Made by a program: the position numbers and the translations under genes | The notes under the pieces: generated by a model | Told to the model about the DNA's origin: nothing | The model's input: only the letters and a program-made list of their open reading frames with translations | Databases searched by the model: none | Part shown: positions 55,549 through 64,000 of the stretch, piece by piece | Numbering within the stretch: position 1 is the stretch's first letter | Layout: the number at the start of each line of letters is the position of its first letter | Source of the DNA: Monocercomonoides exilis | Taxonomy: Eukaryota; Preaxostyla; Oxymonadida; Polymastigidae | Reading direction: 5' to 3' | Length of the DNA: 64,000 nucleotides | Assembly: GCA_001643675.2 (NCBI GenBank) | Contig: LSRY02000001.1 | Span: 1,111,501-1,175,500, forward strand

Positions 55549-56460
55549 CAGTCAAAACCGGATATAATCACATCGAATAAAATCACATTCGTTTATAGTC
55601 ACATTTTTCCATGCACCGACATTTTTGTCCAATTTTTCATTCATTTTCCATTGTATATTGTCACACGGCTGAAAATTTATAATCACATTTTGTTTCATTA
55701 TGTGTGGATTTTTCAATGAAAAATCTATTTTTTGATCAAAAATTTCGATTTTTTGATTTTTCAAAATTATGTTTTAATAAGTCTAAAAAACATAATGAAA
55801 CATTAAAAATTGTTATTTCTTCTGAAAAAAAGTGTATTTGTGTAGAATAATGAAAAAAATGGAAAAATTGACTCTTAATAAACAATAAAAATAATAAATA
55901 TATATTTTTTCTGTGAAAAGTCACATCGAATATAAACTCAATCGGAAACAGTCTCAAAAAGTTATACAAAAACCGATATGATTGAGTCCGGTTTTGATTG
56001 TATTTATAGTTTGAACCGGATATAATCACATTTGTTTCTGTACAACTTTTTGTGACTTTATCCGATTGTGATTTTTCACGATAATGCTTTGCACAGAAAA
56101 AAAAAATAAAAATTAATTTTTGAAAAAAATAAATTTGGGTCGTTTTTTTCATTTTTGGATATTCTACACAAATACACTTTTTTTCAGAAGAAATAACAAT
56201 TTTTAATGTTTCATTATGTTTTTTAGACTTATTAAAACATAATTTTGAAAAATCAAAAAATCGAAATTTTTGATCAAAAAATAGATTTTTCATTGAAAAA
56301 TCCACACATAATGAAACAAAATGTGATTATAAATTTTCAGCCGTGTGACAATATACAATGGAAAATGAATGAAAAATTGGACAAAAATGTCGGTGCATGG
56401 AAAAATGTGACTATAAACGAATGTGATTTTATTCGATGTGATTATATCCGGTTTTGACTG
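55549..56460. mobile_element. Two head-to-head CAGTCAAAACCGG elements with identical 301-bp outer arms
   Basis: The arms 55549-55849 and 56160-56460 appear to be perfect inverted copies (both encode the same 70-residue open frame on opposite strands). The 310-bp centre differs between arms and contains two internal termini pointing at each other (GGTTTTGATTG near 56000 and TTTGAACCGGATATAATCAC at about 56012). The layout fits two oppositely oriented copies of a ~450-bp MITE, with TA after the right end. A related copy starts at 40268. Confidence 0.85.
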
Positions 56461-56990
56461 TATTTTTAAAAAAACTTGAAACAGTATTTCGAATTTTGAA
56501 CAATTGATTTAATAGATATTTATGTTTTTAATTTTTTTTTTCGTTGTTTTTCACAAGCATTTTGAGGAAAAATAGATTGAATCGTAATTTTCGATAATAA
56601 GAATAAAAATCATTTATATTATCAATTTCCTTCAAAAAAACAGCCTTCACTATTTTTTCGATTTTGAGTTATTCCTTTTTTTCAACAAATTAGAAAAATT
56701 TTAATCACCATATTGCTCTCTTATTCAAAACTTGTTTTGATATTTATCAACATAGGATTATTTTCCATTCAGAAAATGACCTCCGCGCAACGTGGAAATG
56801 TTTTTAAACATTTTGCAATAGGAAGATTATTCAATTATTGTGAAAAACACAAATCCAACAATTCTATTAAAATTTTTTGATTCATAAAATCATACAAAAG
56901 ATAAAAATTGAACTTATATTCCAAACAATGTTATCATTTCACTACGGTCTCTAGCAGCTTCAGGTTGGATCTCTCACAGGTCTTGGAGAA
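56461..56990. other. AT-rich spacer, no gene recognised
   Basis: Nothing supported. Confidence 0.5.
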
Positions 56991-57039
56991 AAAATCACAG
57001 GGGATATTTATGAAATCTGCTAGCAAGCCTGTGACTCGG

Positions 57040-57420
57040 AATTCTACTCAAAAAAAGAAAAATTTGGATGTGTTGGAAAGGTTGTCGAATTGGATGAGTG
57101 TTTGTTGCGGAAAAGGAAGAATCATAGGTGCAGATCCTAAAAGCAGGTTTGGATATATGGTATCAATGAAAGAAATCCTTTAAGAAACAAAGCATTCTTT
57201 TTTTTTTTTGTGATAAAAAGAGACTCTTAAACTCAACTTAATATAATCGCAAAAACCATAGAGCCTGGGATAATGATATATTCAGATTGTTTGAAAGCCC
57301 ACTCATAATTGCCAGAGCTAGGTTTTGTGCACGAAACAGTTGATTATAGCAAGGAATTTTAAAATAAAACAACAAATTGTCACACTAATAACATTGAAGC
57401 GGTTTGAGGAAGTGCAAGAA
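57040..57420 (+). pseudogene. Strongly decayed Merlin transposase remnant, copy G
   Basis: One frame with several stops reads GKVVELDECLLRKRKNHRC, stop, KQVWIYGINERN, then IAKTIEPGIMIYSDCLKAH, LPELGFVHETVDYSKEF and CHTNNIEAV. This is the Merlin catalytic order with the D, D and E positions still visible. It is the only other plus-strand copy besides B and the oldest-looking. Confidence 0.75.
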
Positions 57421-58022
57421 GGTTTTCTTGACAAAATTGAACAAGCATGCTTCATATACAAATTCGTATATATGCATTTTTATTTTTGATAATCTCAAAA
57501 TATCCATTCAAGAGAAATTGGTTATTGAACAAGAAAATTTTTCGGATTTATTCGAAAATTCATTAAAAGAAGTTTATGATAATAGTGTAAATGAAATCGA
57601 AACAACTTCAAACTTCATTTCATTCATAGGATAAAAAAACTCATATTATTTTTTTTTCTCAACAAAAAATGATTGTCATTATATTAATTATTTGAAAGAC
57701 TTTTTTCAAATTGTAACACAATAATTCAAATAAAATGAACATTTTTTTGAAACAATTTGTTGAATAAAAGGAGTTTAAAGAATTTTTGAAAATTTCTTTT
57801 ATAACACGGTATTTTACCAAAATGAACTGTTTTTCACAAATGTGTCATATTGATTATTCATATTTGTTTGTTATCAACAAAGAGTGAATGTTGTTTGTCA
57901 CTTATAACAATTATCAAATGAAATGTTTGATAGGAATTGTTTTCATATTTAACGTTAGATTGAAAATAGAGCATTCCCTTTATGTGAGTATTTTTTTAAA
58001 AATAAATGTCTAAATTTTTATG

Positions 58023-58233
58023 TAAAGTTCCTTTTGTTAAATTTTCAGGTGAAAATGAAAATTAAATATTTTTATTGAAATTTTATTCCAACTCACAAAC
58101 TTTCACTAGTATGTAAATTATCACTTCGTCAAGATTTTGTTTTCATAACAGCGAAATTTGGTGAGTGGGAGAAGAAAATTGATAATAATATGAACTTTTC
58201 ATTTTTTTGAAAATTAAACTTAAGGAACTTCTC
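58023..58233. mobile_element. MITE family 5, copy b (~211 bp)
   Basis: Inverted ends AAGTTCCTTTTGTTAAATTT then TCAGG, and on the right GAAAATTAAACTTAAGGAAC. It matches the copy at 42165. Confidence 0.8.
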
Positions 58234-58630
58234 AAAATATTTCAGACAAATTGATATTTAATAATTATTTTTTTCGTCCGTTTCTTCTTTCTTTCTTTTT
58301 TTCTTTTTATTTTTGACTAATTCGAATTGAAACTTGTGATGATCTCAAAGAATTTTAGTGAAAACTCAACGTTGAAAAAAAATATTTTCGTTTATTTTTT
58401 AAGTTTGAAACTTTATTTTTTTCCGTTTTTGATTTTTTTTCGAGTTTCATATAAAATGCAAAAAAATAGGCAACTTTCAATTTGCAAAATTTGTTATCTT
58501 TTTTGTTCATTCAGTGTTTCTTTATTTTCAAAAACAAAACATTTATCATATCAAAATCATTTTTTTTTTTTAGTTATTTCATTAAACAATAATATTCTAA
58601 TGTTTATTCCCTTGTAACTTTTTCTTCTGG

Positions 58631-59215
58631 TTAAAATTCTGCAATTTTATTTATTAGGTCTTCAAAAGATAGTTTGAGAGAGGTTTTGGCTAGAAACATG
58701 GCAATATGATCCAAAATAAACTTCTTTCTTGTACCAAACCGTGGAAAAGATGACCTCAAATGTGACCACAATCCTTCTATCGTGTTCGTACATGCTCCAG
58801 TTTCCGGATTAACAAAGTTTCTTTTGCGGCAGACGGTTAAATGTTGATAACCCAGCTCCTCCAACGAAGCATACGCCTACCATTCGTCTGAGACAATGGT
58901 CGTTCCGGGCAAAATAAAATAAAAGTTTGAATCAACATAATTAATGCTTTCTTTGTTATATTAGGGATAATTGTCATTAATCATTTAACAGCTTGTCCTC
59001 CGTTATGATGCTCCACTCCTCTAAGTATCCAAATTGGTTTATTCACCTTCCTCTTCAATATTTTCTCTTCCACCAGACAGCTTCGTCAATTTCAACTGTT
59101 TTTCCAAAGCCTCCGATTGTTTGTTGTTAATCATCCCTCTTTTTAGTGCAACATACTCGTATAATGCTATTCCTAAAACCTTCCGTCTTTTTCACAAAAT
59201 TCCCAGCAAAGAAGA
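58631..59215 (-). pseudogene. Merlin transposase remnant, copy H
   Basis: Right to left: KTEGFRNSIIRVCC, KTVEIDEAVWWKRKY, a stop-ridden stretch, PGTTIVSDEW, an in-frame TAG, AYASLEELGYQHLTVCRKRN, TNTIEGLWSHLRSSFPRFG, HIAMFLAKTSLKLSFEDL. The C-terminal third is well preserved with catalytic D and E kept. No acidic tail follows. Confidence 0.85.
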
Positions 59216-60355
59216 AATAGTTTTTATTGGAATTTTCAACAAATAATACAAGCAGATTGATAAAGTTGAGGTATATAAAATATTCATTATTGCAAATGCA
59301 AAAGTTTTTTTTTGAAAAGTTTTTAATGAAAAAAAACATAAATATGAAAATTTTCCAATAAAATATTTTTTTTATGAAAAAGGATTATGAACATTGCAAT
59401 GTACAAAATTGAATATTTATTAAAACATTTGGAAGATTTGGAAAATATAAGAATAAGAATAAAAGTGAAATATCTTATTTTGAATTTCATGATTGTTGCA
59501 TTCCACAATATTGATATTAATTAGTTAGTCTCTATTCCTTCTTTGTATTTTTTTCTCGTTATGAAACAACTCATCATATTTAAAAAGAACTGAATTCTAA
59601 TATTCTTTTCACATTTCCATTTAAAATCTTTTTGATCGTTTTAATAACAATGCGAATTGAACAAATTTTTTTCTTTTTCCATTTCGTTTTTTAGCCCTTT
59701 AAAAAATAAAAACATTTAAAAATTCATTCACGTTTAACTGCAAGAAATAGTTGTCATTTTTTCTTTTTTGACATCAAATTTTTCATCTGACGTGGAATGA
59801 ATTCAAACTCATTTTATTGAAAATTGAGACTTCGTAAGAATTGTGAAAATTTCATATCTTTTCTTCAATTCTACAAAATAATTCAAATATTTTTTTTTGT
59901 GCAATCATTTAATTTATTTTATTCACACAAAATCATTATGATCTAACATTTCCACAAAATATCAAAAAATGGAGTTATTTTTTATTTGTTAAAAAAAAGA
60001 ATAGTTTTTGAAAAGTTATTTTTTGAACATCAGTTTTTTTTTTTTTTTTTTTTTGAATGGATTATTTACTGAACATTGCACATAAAAGAAATATCATATC
60101 AATAAAATGAAGCATTATTCTATAATTCCAAACAAAAAGAGAGGAACAAACTTTTTTATCAATTAAACTATTTTCATAACAATAATTGTTTTAATTCAAT
60201 AAATTTATTGTTTTTCTTTTATTAATAAAATCCATGAAATACAAAATTTTTACCAACATTATTCATATTGCTAATTTTCAAATTTGATGCTGTAAATATC
60301 CGATAATTAAAAAACATTTTTTCCGCTATATTGATTACATCAAGTTTGTGTTTTT
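59216..60355. other. AT-rich region, no gene recognised
   Basis: Only chance-like short frames and poly-T runs. Confidence 0.5.
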
Positions 60356-60359
60356 GTCC

Positions 60360-62620
60360 AATTCTTGGAAAGGCAAAAGGAGGAAGCATTCCTTCAAGTT
60401 TTCTCAGACAAATCAGTGAATGTCAGATTCAAAATGCTGAAGCTTGCGTTTGCCCATACGATGTGAGCAATGGAATTTTTATCCCTGAATTCAAAAATTA
60501 TTAAGTGGAGTGACATAGTTTTCGATAATTGTTTAAATATGATATTCAAGTCTTTTCACTGTTATATGCAACAGAAAAGAATCGATTTATCTTGTTTCGC
60601 ATGGCCTCTGCTTTCAATAAAGAGGAAAACCTTCACACTAATGTTACTCTTTTAAAGTCACTTTGCAAAGAACATTGTCTTTTTCATTGATTGATTCGGG
60701 ATTCGCATGCTTTCATGGATGTTACAATCATGCAAAAAGTGACAGGTCATTCACATCGTTTGCATTTAAAATTCCTCCGGAATCAAGATTTTCAGCATGT
60801 GGACAAAATTTGTTCAATAATTATAAACATTTTTTTAAAAACGAATATCTGATATATATTCTTTTACTATTAATTTTCTCCAAAGAAAATTGGATACAGA
60901 GAATAAGAAAATTATCAACGAATTTGTACATGAAAATTCAACAGAATCATTGAAATTAACTTCAATTTGAAATACACTGTGACAGATTGTATTTAAAAAA
61001 TCTTAATATTTTATTTGAAGATTGTTGAATTGAAAAATTCTCGATGCTTCAATTGAACAAGAATTTGATTTTTGTGTCATCAACTTCTGTAAGAAAATGG
61101 ATAAATTCAAATATTTTCTTCAACAAAATTTCTAAAATGCACACATTTCTAATAAAGGATTATTATCCTTCGAATTCCAGGAAATACACAAAGAAATGAA
61201 AATTGTCATGAAGGATATTGACAAAAATATTCTGCTTTTCGAAATCACGAATGAAGCGGAAGAGGACAGTTTTATTGAATCGAAAATAAACTTGTTTAAT
61301 ACAGAATTTATTTCCCAATTCAATATTGAACAAAATTCATTCTTTTAGAATAGCAATGAAATACAGAGCTTTGATGGAAACAGAAGATCCTCCATGGATA
61401 ATTGAAAATGTTTTGCGACAGCATATGGTTCAGATTAAAAAATAACTTTGTTAACAATACAGTTCAATTGTTAGACAGTTTCAAAAATTCATCCCATCGT
61501 TTTAACTTCTTTGACAAATATTGGAAACTTTTTTTATTTTGCTGCAATGCTGTAAGTTTTCAGTTCAATACATTAGCACTTTATTCAATTTTGTTCTCGA
61601 ATAGGGAGGATTTCGAACCATTCACAGCGTTTGATGGAAATTATACAGACTTTATTTTTTTCGGTTAGCATCCACAATAACAATTTCACATAACATTCGT
61701 CATTCACTTTCTTCAGAGAAAAAGAAAAAAGATATAGATTGCAGAAGGTGAGGGATAGAATTGCTAAGATATTTTTACCAATTTGTATTAGGATCTTTTA
61801 TCAATAACTCATAAAATTTTCAACCTAACTTCCAGTGAGTTTTGAACATAGAAAATGCAAAGAATGAAGAAGAATTGAGTTTGGACTGATTGAATTAACT
61901 CCTTTGACTCGACGAAGCGGGAGTGATGTTATCTCAATATTCAACGAGTCATTTTCCTTAAGTAAAAATGTTTTTTTCAACACCAGAAAAGCTATTAGTT
62001 TGGTAGGCAATAAAAATACTTATCTATTTTCAGTGAAAAAAATCAATCGATTTCTTTGAATAATGAACATCTCTCATGAATCGCTTGTTTATTTCTTTGA
62101 GAATAATCACAACATTCCAGTTCAGTTATTGTTTTAAGGATATGAAGGAATTATTATTGCTAATCCTTATCTTTCAGAGATAATTCACAATTGGAAATGA
62201 ATTTATTTGTTGTTTCATGATTATTCCTATGGCAATTGACGTTACACTTCTTCTGGGTGAAATTCATATGATTCAATTTTCAACAATGCCTTTTCTGTGG
62301 ATCAAACAACAACAACAGATTTCAATTAGGAACAGTTCATTGTTCATGAAATTATTTCTTCAGCACAATTTACACATTCAAAAAAAAGAGAGACCTTTTA
62401 TTTGTTTCATCAAACACTTAATTGGAAAAGACAAATGAAACTACCAGTTTCCACAAAGCATCAGTTTCAAAAATCAATTCACTAATCACTTGGAAGATTT
62501 AACTTTCTTTCAAACAAGAAAACATTAGGTGCGCATTGCAAACTCAAAAAATGCCCTATTGCATTCATTGCTTTTGGAAACAATAATAGTTGAAACACCA
62601 AAAAGGTTGTTTATTATTTT
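60360..62620 (+). pseudogene. Decayed unknown coding region (copy 2 of the 54.1-kb remnant, with a longer downstream part)
   Basis: Protein-like segments in shifting frames: QISECQIQNAEACVCPYD, NGIFIPEF, FNKEENLHTNVTLLK, CYNHAKSDRSF, FKIPPES (these match the remnant at 54120), then YRALMETEDPPWIIENVLRQ (61362-61420), SHESLVYFFENNHNIPVQLL and ANPYLSEIIHNW near 62080-62200, and LGAHCKLKKCPIAFIAFGNN near 62530. Numerous stops of all three kinds. Probably one large mobile-element gene in advanced decay; superfamily not recognised. Confidence 0.45.
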
Positions 62621-62963
62621 AAAGCAAAACATCTCAAGAGGGCAACTCGGGTGAAATGTTCAATTGTCTGTAGCCAAAAGAAGATTGTTTGAAGTCAAAT
62701 TCTCAGACTTAAAATGATCAAGAAATTCAAACTGAATTTTTTTGAGAATCATCATGTGCTCGCAAAAAATCAACATCAGTATTTTAATCTTTTCAAAATT
62801 GATTAATTACAACAAAATTTTTTGAAATTTCTTTATATTTTGTTAATTCAGACAATAAATAAACAATAATCCTTTTTTATTTTTTGTCACTTTCAACTTT
62901 TGAACTGATCGATTGTTGGGATATTCTCCGGAAAACATAATAAGAAAGAAGGATATGGAAATA

Positions 62964-63203
62964 TGGGTTATTCTTTTTGCAAAAACGCAATTGTTAAATT
63001 ATTATATTAATCAAATATTTCATATCATAATCAAATTTCCGTTTCCACTCATAAATCTTCTTTAGAATATCTGATATAGCATTATCTAGAAATAGATTCC
63101 ATATAAGGAAAGTTTGGTGTATGTCAACAAAAATTTGAGCAAAATAAAAAATTTTTGATTTATTTGAAAATTAAACATTTGCGACTTTTAAAAAAAATTA
63201 CCC
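62964..63203. mobile_element. MITE family 2, copy d (240 bp) with TA duplication
   Basis: Ends TGGGTTATTCTTTTTGCAAA and, on the right, GCGACTTTTAAAAAAAATTA then CCC, flanked by TA (62962-62963, 63204-63205). The most diverged copy. Confidence 0.88.
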
Positions 63204-63205
63204 TA

Positions 63206-64000
63206 TATCTAATATTTTATCTTCCAATTTGTTGCAAAAGCTCTCCTCATTGCATTCGAAGAAATAAGTTTTTAACACTTTAATAATTTTTTTCATTCGA
63301 AGAAGAAAAAAGAAAAGCTTAACAGATACAATTTTAATATTGTACCACCATCAATCTTGCTCATTTAAAAAAAATCTATTTATATTAAGAGATGAATCTC
63401 AAGATAAAAAAAAAGGAAAAAGAAAGCAAAAACAGAAAATTTCGAACAATGATAAAAAAGGAATTTTATTGACAAATAAACGAATTGTGTTTTCAAAACA
63501 TTTTGAAAACATGGTTATTGTTTTTCAAAGTTGTAAAACTGCAGTTGCATAGAAGATACATAAATATTTTGCTTTTTTACAAAAAAATAATATTCCAAAT
63601 TCAAACAACAAATTTAATCCTTTTTTTAATACAAATAAAACAATTAAGATTAACACACGGAAATATTTATTTGAAAAATCTTTATGGAAAATAAACCATC
63701 ATAATAATTTGGATAACAGGAGTAAGAAAGAATTCATCAAATGAACTTCCATATTTTGTTCATCAATATTAATAACGAAATTAAAATTGAATTCACATAA
63801 CATATTTCGAATAGAAAGTTTATTAAAACTTTTTAAAATTTAACATCTGCAACATTAAAAATAATATATATATAAATATACAAAATAATCACATTATAAC
63901 ACGTTCTCTTTTCTTGTAAATATTAAAAAATATTCATCGAGCAAAACTGCTGATATCTTCTTTTTTGGAGTATTTATTTTTTCGAAAGACAAATAATTAA
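63206..64000. other. AT-rich end of window, no gene recognised
   Basis: Short Lys/Asn/Ile-rich frames only; nothing supported. Confidence 0.5.

Noticed and set aside
1-64000. CRISPR arrays, bacterial operons or prophage
   Set aside because: No regularly spaced direct repeats with unique spacers, and the genes are spliced and eukaryotic in type.

Overview
The window comes from an AT-rich eukaryotic nuclear genome. The evidence is spliced genes with very short introns (about 40-60 bp), a ribosome-biogenesis gene (BRX1), a centrin gene, a giant single-pass surface protein, and many TA-flanked DNA transposons and MITEs. The giant protein is an open frame of at least 4,483 codons that uses CAA/CAG for glutamine with no internal TAA/TAG, so the standard code is in use. 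Giant beta-helix (Pmp-like) surface proteins, short introns and cut-and-paste transposons suggest an anaerobic protist such as a Preaxostyla/oxymonad flagellate or a parabasalid. That placement is inference; the sequence does not settle it.

Layout. (1) 3-13454: a giant extracellular protein, cut at its 5' end by the window edge, with tandem modules of 1.3-1.5 kb, an acidic stalk, one membrane helix and a long basic cytoplasmic tail. A 26-copy hexanucleotide repeat follows it. (2) 14895-18055: conserved genes. BRX1 (4 exons, minus) and a centrin-like gene (8 exons, plus) diverge from a 156-bp spacer, followed by an internally deleted aminotransferase remnant. (3) 18.3-22 kb: nested and solitary MITEs. 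(4) 22.5-24.5 kb: a GC-richer island with an unrecognised minus-strand gene, which has a decayed relative at 33.6-34.1 kb. (5) 25006-27220: a complete-looking pogo/Tigger-type transposon. (6) 28.7-31.3 kb: a broken ubiquitin-specific protease next to a DDE-like transposase, possibly one mobile unit. (7) 35.8-59.2 kb: a transposon graveyard with about nine Merlin (IS1595/ISXO2-type) remnants, a PIF/Harbinger-like remnant, a Tc1/IS630-like DD33E transposase split by a MITE, nested elements and a 301-bp perfect inverted repeat. (8) 60.3-62.6 kb: a decayed unknown coding region with a second copy at 54.1 kb, then a last MITE.

Only the giant gene, BRX1, the centrin gene and possibly the 23.4-24.4 kb gene look like intact host genes. 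Nearly everything to the right of 25 kb is mobile DNA at different stages of decay. No rRNA, tRNA or CRISPR array was seen. Exon boundaries, spacings and repeat alignments were made by eye.
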